From Tragulus kanchil (taxonomy: Eukaryota; Chordata; Mammalia; Artiodactyla; Tragulidae), in NCBI GenBank assembly GCA_022376925.1, contig JAIOJX010000002.1, positions 39,208,501-39,272,500 of the forward strand: a stretch of 64,000 nt of DNA, read 5' to 3'. The notes under the pieces were generated by a model. It was not told where the DNA came from. It worked only from the letters and a program-made list of their open reading frames with translations, and ran no database searches. This document shows positions 32,325 to 44,368 of the stretch, piece by piece. Numbering within the stretch: the first letter of the stretch is position 1; the number at the start of each line of letters is the position of its first letter. The position numbers and the translations under genes are program-made.

Positions 32325-34524
32325 TTTTCTCACAGAGCAATGACTAGAGCTATTTTCTTCACTTATGATAGTACAGGCCTTCATGTTACTTCCTTTACGC
32401 CTCCCACCCTCTGTTCCTTCCCCACAATGCCCATATGTCCACTGTCCATGTCTGTCTTTCTGTCGCTTCACTGCGTGTGCCATCATCACCATCCTACTAG
32501 ATTTCATATATATGTGTTAATATATTGTATTTGTCCTTCTCTTTCTGACTGACTTCACTTTTGATGATACATTCTAGATCCAGCCACCTCATTAGGGCTG
32601 ATTCTTCTGCATTTCTCTTTACAGCTGTGTAGTATTCCATTGTATATATGGACCAGAGCTTTTGGATCCATTCGTTTGTCAATGGACATCTAGGTTCCTT
32701 CCGTGTTCTAGCTATTGTATAGAGAGCTGCAATGAACATTGGGGTACAGGTGCTTCTTTCAGTTTTGATTTCATCAGGGTATAAGCCTAAGAGTGGCATT
32801 GCTGGGTCATATGGTGCTTCTATTTTTAGTTTTTAAAGGAATCTCCATACTGTCTTCCATAGCGGCTGTATCAATCTACATTCCCACCAGCAATGCAGGA
32901 GTGTTCCCTTTTCTCCGCACCCTCTCCAGCATTTATTGTCTGTTGATTTGTGACGGGTGTGAGGTGATATCTCATTGTAGTTTTGATTTGCATTTCTCTA
33001 ATTATAAGTGAAGTTGAGCATCGTTTCATGTGCTTTTGGGCCATCTGTATGTCGTCGTTGGAGAGGTGTCTGTTTAGGTCCTTTTCCCATTTTTTGATTG
33101 GGTTGTTCATTTTTCCGGTGCTGAGTTGTCTGAGCTGCTTGTAGATTTTGGAGATTAATTCTTTGTCTGTTGTTTCATTGGCTATGATTTTCTCCCATTC
33201 TGTGGGCTGTCTGTTCAGCATTTTTGTGGTTTTTTTGCTGTACAAAAGCTTTTAAGTTTCATGAAGTCCCACATGTTAATTTTTGGTTTTAGTTCTGCTA
33301 TTCTAGTAGATGGGTCAGAGAAGATCTTGCTTTGATTTATGTCCTTGAGGGTTTTGCCTATATTCTCCTCTAAGAGTTTGATGGTTTCTGGTCTTACATT
33401 TAGGCCTTTAATCCATTTTGAGTTTTCTCACAGAGAAATGACTAGAGCTATTTTCTTCACTTATGATAGTACAGGCCTTCATGTTACTTCCTTTACGCCT
33501 CCCACCCTCTGTTCCTTCCCCACAATGCCCATATGTCCACTGTCCATGTCTGTCTTTCTGTCGCTTCACTGCGTGTGCCATCATCACCATCCTACTAGAT
33601 TTCATATATATGTGTTAATATATTGTATTTGTCCTTCTCTTTCTGACTGACTTCACTTTTGATGATACATTCTAGATCCAGCCACCTCATTAGGGCTGAT
33701 TCTTCTGCATTTCTCTTTACAGCTGTGTAGTATTCCATTGTATATATGGACCAGAGCTTTTGGATCCATTCGTTTGTCAATGGACATCTAGGTTCCTTCC
33801 GTGTTCTAGCTATTGTATAGAGAGCTGCAATGAACATTGGGGTACAGGTGCTTCTTTCAGTTTTGATTTCATCAGGGTATAAGCCTAAGAGTGGCATTGC
33901 TGGGTCATATGGTGCTTCTAGTTTTAGTTTTTTAAGGAATCTCCATACTGTCTTCCATAGCGGCTGTATCAATCTACATTCCCACCAGCAATGCAGGAGT
34001 GTTCCCTTTTCTCCGCACCCTCTCCAGCATTTATTGTCTGTTGATTTGTGACGGGTGTGAGGTGATATCTCATTGTAGTTTTGATTTGCATTTCTCTAAT
34101 TATAAGTGAAGTTGAGCATCGTTTCATGTGCTTTTGGGCCATCTGTATGTCGTCGTTGGAGAGGTGTCTGTTTAGGTCCTTTTCCCATTTTTTGATTGGG
34201 TTGTTCATTTTTCCGGTGCTGAGTTGTCTGAGCTGCTTGTAGATTTTGGAGATTAATTCTTTGTCTGTTGTTTCATTGGCTATGATTTTCTCCCATTCTG
34301 TGGGCTGTCTGTTCAGCATTTTTGTGGTTTTTTTGCTGTACAAAAGCTTTTAAGTTTCATGAAGTCCCACATGTTAATTTTTGGTTTTAGTTCTGCTATT
34401 CTAGTAGATGGGTCAGAGAAGATCTTGCTTTGATTTATGTCCTTGAGGGTTTTGCCTATATTCTCCTCTAAAAAGTTTGATGGTTTCTGGTCTTACATTT
34501 AGGCCTTTAATCCATTTTGAGTTA
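32325..34524 (+). repeat. Tandem duplication 10: copies 32325-33422 and 33423-34524
   Basis: The offset is 1098. It lies wholly inside the L1 (3'UTR and ORF2 C-terminus). Substitutions occur near the seam (33435) and at 32821-32838. Confidence 0.97.
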
Positions 34525-37390
34525 ATCTTTGTGCATGGTATCAGGGAATGTTCCAACTTCATTTTTTTTGCATGTAGCTGTCCAATTTTCCCAGCACCAT
34601 TTGTTGAAGAGGCTGTCTTTGTCCCATTTTATAGTTTCGCCTCCTTTGTCAAAAATAAGATACCCATAGGTGCGTGGGTTTATCTCTGGGTTCTCTATCT
34701 TGTTCCATTGGTCGATATTTCTGTTTTTGTGCCAGTACCATACTGTCTTGATACCTGTTGCTTTGTAGTAGAGTCTGAAGTTGGGGAGGCTGATCCCTCC
34801 AGCTCCATTCTTCTTCCTCAGGATTGCTTTGGCTATTCGAGGTCTTTTGTGTTTCCATATGAACTGTGTGATTCTTTGGTCTAGTTCTGTGAAGAATGTC
34901 ATTGGTAGTTTGATAGGAATCGCATTGAATCTATATATGACATTTGGTAGTATGGTCATTTTCACAATATTGATTCTTCTGATCCAGGAACATGGAATAT
35001 CTCTCCATCTGTTTAAGTCTTCTTTAATGTCTCTTATGAGTGTCTTGTAATTTTCTGTGTACAGTTCTTTTGTTTCTTTGGGTAGGTTTATTCCTAGATA
35101 TTTGATTCTTTTGCTTGCGATGGTGAAGGGGATTGCCTCTTTGATTTCATTTTCTGATTTTTCATTGTTTGTGTATAGGAATGCCAGTGATTTCTGTGTG
35201 TTGACTTTGTATCCTGTGACGTTGCTGAATTCGCTGATTAACTCTAGTAGTTTTGTAATAGTGTCTTTGGGATTTTCTGTATATAATATCATGTCATCTG
35301 CAAATAGAGAGAGTTTGACTTCCTTTCCGATCTGGATTCCTTTTATTTCTTTCTCTTCTCTTATTGCTGTTGCTAGGACTTCCAGGCCTATGTTGAATAA
35401 GAGTGGTGAAAGTGGACACCCTTGTCTTGTTCCTGATCTTAGAGGAAATGCTTTCAGTTTTTCACTGTTGAGGATAATGTTCGCTGTGGGCTTCTCATAG
35501 ATGGTTTCACTATGTTGAGATAGGTTCCTTCTATGACCATTTTTTGAAGAATTTTTATCATAAATGGATGCTTTACTTTGTCAAAGGCTTTTTCTGCATC
35601 TATTGAGATGATCATGTGATTTTTGTCTCTCAATTTGTTAATATGGTGTATCATATTGATTGCTTTGCGGACATTGAAGAATCCTTGCATGCCTGGGATG
35701 AACCCGACTTGATCATGATGTATGAGTTTTTTGATGTGTCGTTGAATTCTGTTTGCTAGGATTTTGTTGAGGATTTTGGCATCTAGATTCATCAGTGAAA
35801 TTGGCCTATAATTTTCTTTTTTTGTGTTGTCTTTGCCTGGCTTTGGTATCAGAGTAATGGCGGCCTCATAGAATGTGTTTGGAAGTGTTCCTTCCTGTGC
35901 AATTTTTAGAAAGAGTTTTAGAAGGACAGGCATTAGCTCTGCTTTAAATGTTTGGTGAATTCACTTGTGAAACCATCTGGCCCTGGGCTTTTATTTTTGG
36001 GTAGATTTTTGATCACAAAGTTGATTTCTGAGCTTGTGACTGGCTTGTTCATAGTTTCTATTTCTTCCTGGTTGACTCTTGGGAGATTAATCTTCTCTAA
36101 GAAACTGTCCATTTCTTCCAGGTTGTCCAGTTTGTTGCCATATAGTTGTTCATAATAGTCTCTTAGAATCCTTTGGATTTTTGCATTACCTGTTGCAATC
36201 TCTCCTTTTTCATTTTTGATTTTGGTGATCTGGTTCTTCTCTCTCTTTTTCTTGATGAGTCTGGCCAGTGGTGCGTTGATTTTATTTACCTTCTCGAAGA
36301 ACCAACTTTTTGTTTTATTTATCTTTACTATTGTTTCTTTTGTTTCTTTTTAATTTATTTCTGCTCTGATATTTATGATTTCCCTTCTTTTGCTGGCTTT
36401 GAGGTGTTTTTGTTCGTCTTTCTCCAGTTGTTTTAAGCGTAAGGTTAGGTCATCTGTTTGAGATTTTCCTAGTTTCTTGAGGTGGGATTGAATTGCTATA
36501 AACTTCCCTCTTAGAACTGCTTTTGCAGTATCCCATAGGTTTTGCACTGTCGTGTGTTCATTGTCGTTTTCTTCTAGGAATTTTTAAATTTCTCCTTTGA
36601 TTTGCTCAATAATCAGTTGGTTTTTTAGGTATGTGTTGTTTAATCTCCATTGTTTGTGTTTTCAGCAGTTTTTTTCCTGTAGTTGATCTCTAGTCTCATT
36701 GCATTGTGGTCCGAGAAGATGGTTGATAGAATTTCAGTTTTCTTGAATTGACTGAGGTTTGATTTGTGGCCCAAGATGTGGTCTATCCTGGAGAATGTTC
36801 CGTGAGCACTTGAGAAGAAAGTGTATTCTTCTGCTTTTGGATGGAAAGTCCTAAAGATATCAATGAGGTCCATTTCTTCTAGTGTGGCATTTAAGGCTTG
36901 TGTTTCTTTATTAATTTTCTGTTTGGGTAACCTGTCCATTGGTGTGAGAGGAGTGTTAAAGTCTCCTACTATGATTGTGTTAGTGTCAATGTCTTCTTTT
37001 ATGTCTGAAAGTGTTTGTCTTATGTATTGGGGTGCTCCTGTGTTGGGTGCATAGATATTTATTATTGTTATGTCTTCTTCTTGGGTTGATAGCTTCATCA
37101 TTATGTACTGTCCTTCCTTGTCTCTTCTAATCTTCTTTATTTTGAGGTCTATTTTATCTGATATGAGGATTGCTACTCCAGCTTTCTTTTGATTTCTATT
37201 TGCATGGAATATCTTTTTCCAGCCTCTCACTTCCAGTCTATGAGTGTCTCTAGGTCTGAAATGTGTTTCCTGGAGGCAGCATATGTACGGGTCGTGTTTT
37301 TAAATCCATTCAGCCACTCTGTGTCGTTTGGTTGGGGCATTTAGTCCATTTACATTGAAAGTAATTATTGATACAAATGTTCCTATTGTC
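33595..37390 (-). pseudogene. L1 ORF2 remnant (endonuclease and reverse transcriptase)
   Basis: In reading order: an APE-type endonuclease (36640-37230 and upstream) with GDFNTP and the SDHNAMRLEI end; a reverse transcriptase with NYRPISLMN and [11 protein letters not shown] (35454-35933); the intact FADD catalytic motif (35293-35304) followed by ILYTENPKD; a connection region (34522-35292); and the Cys-rich C-terminus ending ILTHIYEI at 33595. The frame is split by an in-frame stop near 37295-37300 and by several shifts. The C-terminal part is repeated at 32497-33422. ORF2p normally nicks target DNA and primes reverse transcription. Confidence 0.87.
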
Positions 37391-37504
37391 ATCTTCTTAG
37401 ATGTTATGAGGTGTTTGTTTTGTGAATCTTCTCCTTCTTTTATACTTGTTGTCTATATAAGTCTCTTTAACACTTGTTGTAAGGCTGCTTTGGTATTACT
37501 AAAT

Positions 37505-38340
37505 TCTTTTAATTTTTGCTTATTGGTAAAGCTTTTGATTTCTCCATCAATTTTGAATGAGATCCTTGCAGGTTAGAGGATTCTTGGCTGCAGATTATTC
37601 TCTTTTAGTCGTTTAAATGCGTCCTGCCATTCCCTTCTGGTCTGCAGAGTTTCTGTTGAAAGATCAGCTGTTAAACATATGGGCTTTCCCTTTTATGTCA
37701 CTAGTTGCTTTTCCCTTGCTGCTTTGAGAATTCTGTCTTTGTGTTTAATTTGTGTTAGCTTCATTAATATGTGTCTTGGTGTGTTTCTTCTCGGATTGAT
37801 TCTGTATGGTACTCTTTGTGCTTCTTGGACTTGATTGACTATTTCTTTTCCCATGTTGGGGAAATTTTCAACTAGAATCTCTTCAAAACTTTTCTCATAT
37901 CCTTTCTTTTTTTCTTCTTCTTCTGGAACCCCTATAATTCAAATACTGGTGCGTTTGATATTATCTGAGAGGTCTCTGAGGCTATCCTCTGCTCTTTTCA
38001 TTCTTTGAGCTAGATTCTGTTTTTCAGCAGTTACTTCCACCATTCTATCTTCCAGCTCACTTATCCGGTCTTCTGTCTCAGATACTCTGCTCTTGATTCC
38101 TTCTACAGTGTTTTTAAGTTCAGCAATTGAGTTGTTTGTCTCTGTCACTTTTTCTGTAAGTTCTTGTATTTCTTTATTCATTGTGTTAGTTGTGTCTTGC
38201 AATTTCTCTACCATTCTGTTGTCAGTGTCTTTGATCATCTTTACTATCATTCTTCTGAAATCACTTTCAGAAAGTTTGTCCAAATTCTCTTCATTGATTT
38301 GATCTTGTGTTTTTGTAGATTGTTCCTTCAATTGTGAGGT
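37505..38340 (-). pseudogene. L1 ORF1 remnant (coiled-coil RNA-binding protein)
   Basis: The N-terminal 130 residues are open (37939-38331). They show a long heptad-rich coiled coil with repeated ISELEDRM- and TETNNSIAELKN-like stretches typical of L1 ORF1p, which trimerises and binds L1 RNA. Beyond the coiled coil the RRM/C-terminal domain is readable in other frames (RRNTPRHILMKL, then an ADLSAETLQ-like stretch near 37655-37680), so at least one frameshift has occurred. The coiled-coil part is repeated at 39114-39506 by duplication 11. Confidence 0.82.
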
Positions 38341-40050
38341 ATTTCTCTGCCGTTTCAGTGTTATTATTAATTTTTTAACTGACTCTGTTTGGGCTTCCTT
38401 TTCCCAGACTTTGAGTTACGTCTGTTGGTGTTTGTTGTTTGGATGGGGCTTCTTATTCTGAGTGATGCTGGTGGTTGGGTGATGGCAGGACTTGCATACA
38501 AGTGATTACCCTTGTTGGCGTTTTCACTTGTATACTGCTCTCTAGTGTTAGGTGTTCTCTAGTATTGTAGAGTTTTGGAGTCAGTGCTCCCTCCCTAAGT
38601 CCCGGGGCTTGTTGCCTGACCAGGGAATGAAGATTTCATGGCTGGTTTGTTATGGCATTAAATGATATTAAAACATATACATGCGAATGAGAAACAGAAG
38701 GTATACCTTTGACAAATGGCAATTAAAATATTATGCAAATACTATCTAGCATACTGAATTATACACACAGACATATACAGCTGTAACATAACCCAAGCAT
38801 TCTAACCAAAAATACAGTACAATATGTTAGCACGGTGAATAGAAAAAGAATAACCCAAGAATGACACCCAAAAACCACTAGTTGCTTTCCTTGCTGCTTT
38901 GAGAATTCTGTCTTTGTGTTTAATTTGTGTTAGCTTCATTAATATGTGTCTTGGTGTGTTTCTTCTCGGATTGATTCTGTATGGTACTCTTTGTGCTTCT
39001 TGGACTTGATTGACTATTTCTTTTCCCATGTTGGGGAAATTTTCAACTAGAATCTCTTCAAAACTTTTCTCATATCCTTTCTTTTTTTCTTCTTCTTCTG
39101 GAACCCCTATAATTCAAATACTGGTGCGTTTGATATTATCTGAGAGGTCTCTGAGGCTATCCTCTGCTCTTTTCATTCTTTGAGCTAGATTCTGTTTTTC
39201 AGCAGTTACTTCCACCATTCTATCTTCCAGCTCACTTATCCGGTCTTCTGTCTCAGATACTCTGCTCTTGATTCCTTCTACAGTGTTTTTAAGTTCAGCA
39301 ATTGAGTTGTTTGTCTCTGTCACTTTTTCTGTAAGTTCTTGTATTTCTTTATTCATTGTGTTAGTTGTGTCTTGCAATTTCTCTACCATTCTGTTGTCAG
39401 TGTCTTTGATCATCTTTACTATCATTCTTCTGAAATCACTTTCAGAAAGTTTGTCCAAATTCTCTTCATTGATTTGATCTTGTGTTTTTGTAGATTGTTC
39501 CTTCAATTGTGAGGTATTTCTCTGCCGTTTCAGTGTTATTATTAATTTTTTAACTGACTCTGTTTGGGCTTCCTTTTCCCAGACTTTGAGTTACGTCTGT
39601 TGGTGTTTGTTGTTTGGATGGGGCTTCTTATTCTGAGTGATGCTGGTGGTTGGGTGATGGCAGGACTTGCATACAAGTGATTACCCTTGTTGGCGTTTTC
39701 ACTTGTATACTGCTCTCTAGTGTTAGGTGTTCTCTAGTATTGTAGAGTTTTGGAGTCAGTGCTCCCTCCCTAAAGCCCTGGGGCTTCTTGCCTGACCAGG
39801 GAATGAAGATTTCATGGCTGGTTTGTTATGGCATTAAATGATATTAAAACATATACATGCGAATGAGAAACAGAAGGTATACCTTTGACAAATGGCAATT
39901 AAAATATTATGCAAATACTATCTAGCATACTGAATTATACACACAGACATATACAGCTGTAACATAACCCAAGCATTCTAACCAAAAATACAGTACAATA
40001 TGTTAGCACGGTGAATAGAGAAAACCAAGAATGACACCCACCAGTTAATA
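37699..40050 (+). repeat. Tandem duplication 11: copies 37699-38875 and 38876-40050
   Basis: The offset is 1177, then 1175 after two bases lost at the start of copy 2 (38887-38892). It contains L1 ORF1 and part of the L1 5' region. The last 50 bases of copy 1 are scrambled relative to copy 2. Confidence 0.96.
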
Positions 40051-40689
40051 ACCAAACTAAGTAGAGCACCAACTGGAGAATAATGCTAGAGCAGGGTCCC
40101 CACTGGGGATAAGGCAATGAGGACAGAGCAGACTAAGAAATATGGTGGGAAAAGGGAAAAAGAGAAAGGGAGGATAGAAGAGAAATACAGAATAATGCTG
40201 CAGCAAAGTTAGATATAGGGAGACAAAGATTTGTATGTATTAGAGTTTAGTGCTATAGAAAAGGAGCATCAGAGAAAGCAAAGAATTATAGGGGAAGTAG
40301 TAGTGCAAATGAAAAAATTTTAAAATTAAAACAGAGATAAGAAAAACAAATATAGAAAAACAAAGCAAAAACAATAAAAACAAACAAAACCCCCATAGAA
40401 CCTTAAAAGGCCAATGGGGAACCAGAAGTTTATACCAAAATAAAATGTGTGGTTTAAAAGGAAAAAGAAGAAGAAGAAAAAAGTAAACTTGAATATATTC
40501 AGTCTTACTGATAAGATTAGTAGTTTCAATAGAATTCAGTCGAGGAAATAAACACATCCACTCTCACACACCCAAAAAAACAAAACAAAACAAACAAACA
40601 TAACAAATACTCCAGTAAAAAAAACAACAGGGAATGCACTGAGTGGGTTTGGAAAAAAGGGTAAAAAACAATAGAAACAAAACAATACA

Positions 40690-40691
<2 letters not shown>

Positions 40692-40722
<31 letters not shown>
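40692..40722. repeat. (CA)n microsatellite inside the L1 5' region
   Basis: About 15 uninterrupted CA units, flanked by A-rich simple sequence (40560-40760). Confidence 0.92.
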
Positions 40723-40723
<1 letters not shown>

Positions 40724-41682
40724 GCAATAAAAAAGAATAAGGAATAAAATGAAATTTTAAAAATCCAGCAGTAACTCCAGCTTCAGACAAAACGTGAAAA
40801 TAGTGTTTATGTTCTTCTGTCTCTTGCTGACTATTCAGAAATTATCAGTCTTTTTCTTGCCTCTGGCAGTGGTTGGATCTGAAGACCTCTTAGACTGTTT
40901 GTTTATTTCGGCCTATTCCAGAACTAAAAGGCCCGCCCAGGCTGGCCCTGGGAGTTTGTTAACCAAAATCTCTTTTCTTGCTGGGTGGAGCTAAATTCCC
41001 TCCCTGTAGCTTGACCAGCAGCCAAACTACAGTAGGGAAAAATGGCGTCTGTCTCACAGAGGATTTATTCCCACACGCTCTATGGGAAGCACTTCCGCAG
41101 TGACCTCGACCCTGCTGCAGGCCACCGTCGACCCCCGCCACCGCGGGAGACGTCAGGTTACTCAGAGGTGAGTCTGGCTCAGTCTCATGCAGGATCGCTA
41201 TTCCCCTCTCCCGGATCACAGTGCGCACAGAGTTTCCAGTCCTCCTCGGGGGCTCTGTGATCAGGTTAATGGTAACCTCCTCCAAAGGGAACTAAGTGCC
41301 GTCCTTCCGAGGACTGCTCAAGGGCACTTCTAGCTCAAGGGGGCACCTGGACCCTCCAAAGCAGGTCTGGCTCAGTCCCTTGTGAGCGTCACCGCTCCTT
41401 TCCCGGGTCTTGATCTGCCACAGGCTTTGCGCCTTTGGCCCGCCCAGCCTCTCTGGCGGGTATGAGGTTTGACTTTTAAAAGTGTGATTGCACCCTTCCT
41501 ACCGTCTTGATGCGGCTTCTCCTTTGTTCTTCAATGTGAGGTATCCTCTCCGTGATTAGATCCAACCTCCTCCTATTGATGGTTTTTCAGGAACTCGTTG
41601 CAATTCAGGCGATTTTGAAGGAGAGATGGGTGCACGTCCTTCTACGCCGCCATCTTAGCTCCACCCCTCTACTAAATATTCT

Positions 41683-41820
41683 GTGATGACCACACGAGAA
41701 AAGAAGCTGGAAAAGAATGTATATATGTACATGTAGAATCACTGAATCACTTTGCTGTACACCTGAAACTAACACAGCATTGTAAAACAACTACACTCCA
41801 GTAAAATAAAAATATAAATA
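41683..41820 (+). mobile_element. Older L1 3' end, right part of the split element (repeated at about 42785-42922)
   Basis: It continues the 30930-31051 fragment: GTGATGACC, then TTTGCTGTACACCTGAAACT and CAACTACACTCCAGTAAAAT, the usual end of artiodactyl L1 3'UTRs. Confidence 0.85.
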
Positions 41821-41854
41821 GTATAGATTTTCAAATAAAAAATAAAACTAAAAA

Positions 41855-41965
41855 GGGAATTCCCTGGTGGTCCAGTAGTTAAGACTCTGAGATTTCACTG
41901 ATGGGAGCAGGGGCTTGGTCCTTGGTTGGGGTGCGAAGATCCCACAGGCTGCATGGAGCACAAAT
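41855..41965 (+). mobile_element. tRNA-type SINE (repeated at about 42957-43068)
   Basis: It has GGGAATTCCCTGGTGGTCCA, AGTTAAGACTCTGAG, and GAAGATCCCACAGGCTGC. It is a short copy lacking the long body. Confidence 0.85.
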
Positions 41966-42089
41966 ACATAGATAAACAAATAAACAGAGCGTACGCCCTT
42001 CTCCCTGTGGGGTAAGAGTGAACCAGTAGTTCCCTGTGGGAGAGAGATGGTGTTAGGGGCAAGACAGGAGAAGGGCATTGAGAGGTACC

Positions 42090-42460
42090 AGCTCCTAGGT
42101 ATAAGATACCTAAGCTGCAAGGGAATAGCGTACAGCCCAGGGAACACAGCCAATATTTATTTTACAATAACTTTAAATGAAGTGTGTGAAGTTGCGCAGT
42201 CGTGTCCAACTCTTTGCAACCCATGGACAAGCCATGGAATTCTCCAGACAAGAATACTGGAGTGGGTGCCTCTCTCTTCTCCAGGGGATCTTAACAACCC
42301 AGAGATGGAACCCAGGTCTCCCTCATTGCAGGTGGATTCTTTACCGTCTGAGCCACCAGGACGAATATCCAAATATCAAATCACTGTGTCGTATACTTGA
42401 AACTCATATAATAGTGTGACTCAACTATACTTCAGTTTTACAAAGGACATATATGTAAAT
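42090..42460 (+). mobile_element. L1 3' end split by a Bov-tA SINE (repeated at about 43192-43562, right part again at 44600-44690)
   Basis: The L1 3'UTR-like wording (TTTTACAATAACTTTAAATG) is interrupted at about 42183 and resumes near 42368 with TATCAAATCACTGTG and CTATACTTCAG. Confidence 0.72.
42183..42364 (-). mobile_element. Bov-tA SINE (repeated at about 43285-43465)
   Basis: Antisense copy: CAGTCGTGTCCAACTCTTTG, then AAGAATACTGGAGTGGGTGC, ending in the reversed head GTCTGAGCCACCAGGA. Confidence 0.9.
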
Positions 42461-43683
42461 TCTTCAATTACGTTTTAATACATTCTGGGCCTCCAAAGGC
42501 CAGAATGGTTGGTACCACGTCTGTCTTCAGACCACTGCGTCTGTAGGTTCACCTTTTCTATAATTGCTGGCATTTATCTGAAAGTGTGATTGCACCCTTC
42601 CTACCGTCTTGATGCGGCTTCTCCTTTGTTCTTCAATGTGAGGTATCCTCTCCGTGATTAGATCCAACCTCCTCCTATTGATGGTTTTTCAGGAACTCGT
42701 TGCAATTCAGGCGATTTTGAAGGAGAGATGGGTGCACGTCCTTCTACGCCGCCATCTTAGCTCCACCCCTCTACTAAATATTCTGTGATGACCACACGAG
42801 AAAAGAAGCTGGAAAAGAATGTATATATGTACATGTAGAATCACTGAATCACTTTGCTGTACACCTGAAACTAACACAGCATTGTAAAACAACTACACTC
42901 CAGTAAAATAAAAATATAAATAGTATAGATTTTCAAATAAAAAATAAAACTAAAACGGGGATTTCCAGGTGGTCCAGTAGTTAAGACTCCGAGATTTCAC
43001 TGATGGGAGCAGGGGCTTGGTCCTTGGTTGGGGTGCGAAGATCCCACAGGCTGCATGGAGCACAAATACATAGATAAACAAATAAACAGAGCGTACGCCC
43101 TTCTCCCTGTGGGGTAAGAGTGAACCAGTAGTTCCCTGTGGGAGAGAGATGGTGTTAGGGGCAAGACAGGAGAAGGGCATTGAGAGGTACCAGCTCCTAG
43201 GTATAAGATACCTAAGCTGCAGGGGAATAGCGTACAGCCCAGGGAACACAGCCAATATTTATTTTACAATAACTTTAAATGAAGTGTGTGAAGTTGCGCA
43301 GTCGTGTCCAACTCTTTGCAACCCATGGACAAGCCATGGAATTCTCCAGACAAGAATACTGGAGTGGGTGCCTCTCTCTTCTCCAGGGATCTTAACAACC
43401 CAGAGATGGAACCCGGGTCTCCCTCATTGCAGGTGGATTCTTTACCGTCTGAGCCACCAGGACGAATATCCAAATATCAAATCACTGTGTCGTATACTTG
43501 AAACTCATATAATAGTGTGACTCAACTATACTTCAGTTTTACAAAGGACATATATGTAAATTCTTCAATTACGTTTTAATACATTCTGGGCCTCCAAAGG
43601 CCAGAATGGTTGGTACCACGTCTGTCTTCAGACCACTGCGTCTGTAGGTTCACCTTTTCTATAATTGCTGGCATTTATCTGAA

Positions 43684-43998
43684 GGTTACAAAGGAAAAAA
43701 GTTCTTGAAAAGTTAATGAGGCTGTCTGCTGGGATCTGAAAGGACATCCTGTCTGGGTTTAAGGGTGGTCTGGCTGCCCTGTACACGGACATTAAAACCA
43801 CACGCTTCCCTTATCAGACACGTTCTGACTGGCAGCCTGCTGCCCTTCCTTGGAGCTGTGGAGCAGTCAAGGAGTCTGTATGGAGCAGAATCCTCATCTC
43901 TAACCCATCAAGGGGCCATATTAAGCTCATATCTCGACATTTACTTTAAACACATCGTAGCACACCGTCCTGTTGCTCGTTTGATCAAAACCTGCTCT
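43684..43998. other. Intergenic DNA, nothing recognised
   Basis: Unique-looking, repeated at 44820-45133 by duplication 13. No coding signal. Confidence 0.4.
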
Positions 43999-44368
43999 AA
44001 AGGGCTTACTTTATTTATTTATTTTTTTTTTTAAAGATTTATTTATTTATTTACTTTGGGCGGGGGTCAGGTTGGGGAGGGAGGGGAGCGGGCGGGCCAC
44101 TTCTATTGGTCTTTCATTTATCTATTTTCTTTCGTCTTCATTCTTTGGCTCCTGTGGGCCTCCCATCACGGTGGCGTCTGTTGTTGCAGAGCACCAGCTC
44201 TGGGCGCATGCGCTCCAGAGCTCCGGCTCGGTGATTGGACACATCTGTCCAGCCGCTCCGCGGCACGTGGGATCTTCCCAGGCCAGGGCACGAACCGGCG
44301 CCCCTTGCACTGCAAGGCGGTGTCCTTACCCACTGGACCACCAGGGGAAGCCCAAAGGGCTTACTTTA
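43999..44368 (-). mobile_element. tRNA-type SINE with GC-rich tail, antisense, with target-site duplication
   Basis: The body is 44014-44353, very close in sequence to the 8918-9239 copy and including the GGGCGGGCCACTTCTATTGG tail. It is bounded by perfect 15-bp duplications AAAGGGCTTACTTTA at 43999-44013 and 44354-44368. The same insertion reappears at 45134-45503 through duplication 13. Confidence 0.92.

Larger units (their letters stand above)
30309..32553 (+). repeat. Tandem duplication 9: copies 30309-31428 and 31429-32553
   Basis: The offset is 1120-1121. It contains a CHR-like SINE, an old L1 piece and the 3' end of the full-length L1. One C differs near 30799/31919, and two substitutions lie near the end of copy 1 (around 31383 and 31404). 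Confidence 0.97.
31052..41666 (-). mobile_element. Near-full-length ruminant L1 with 16-bp target-site duplication
   Basis: On the minus strand it runs from a 5' end at 41666 (GGAGCTAAGATGGCGGC) through a GC-rich then A/T-rich 5' region, ORF1, ORF2 and 3'UTR to a poly-A tail at 31052-31075. It is bounded by perfect copies of CTCTACTAAATATTCT at 31036-31051 and 41667-41682 (repeated at 32157-32172 and 42769-42784). Duplications 9-11 inflate it; collapsed it is about 7.2 kb, a normal full-length size. ORF1 and ORF2 contain stops and frameshifts, so this copy is probably unable to move by itself, unless some of the breaks are sequencing errors. Confidence 0.92.
41479..43683 (+). repeat. Tandem duplication 12: copies 41479-42580 and 42581-43683
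   Basis: The offset is 1102. It contains the L1 5' end, the L1 target-site duplication, an old L1 3' end and two SINEs. There are minor substitutions at 42957-42968 against 41855-41866. Confidence 0.97.

Noticed and set aside
34477..36436. Several hydrophobic plus-strand open frames resembling membrane proteins
   Set aside because: They are antisense translations of L1 ORF2, whose A-rich coding strand gives Phe/Leu/Ser-rich shadows.
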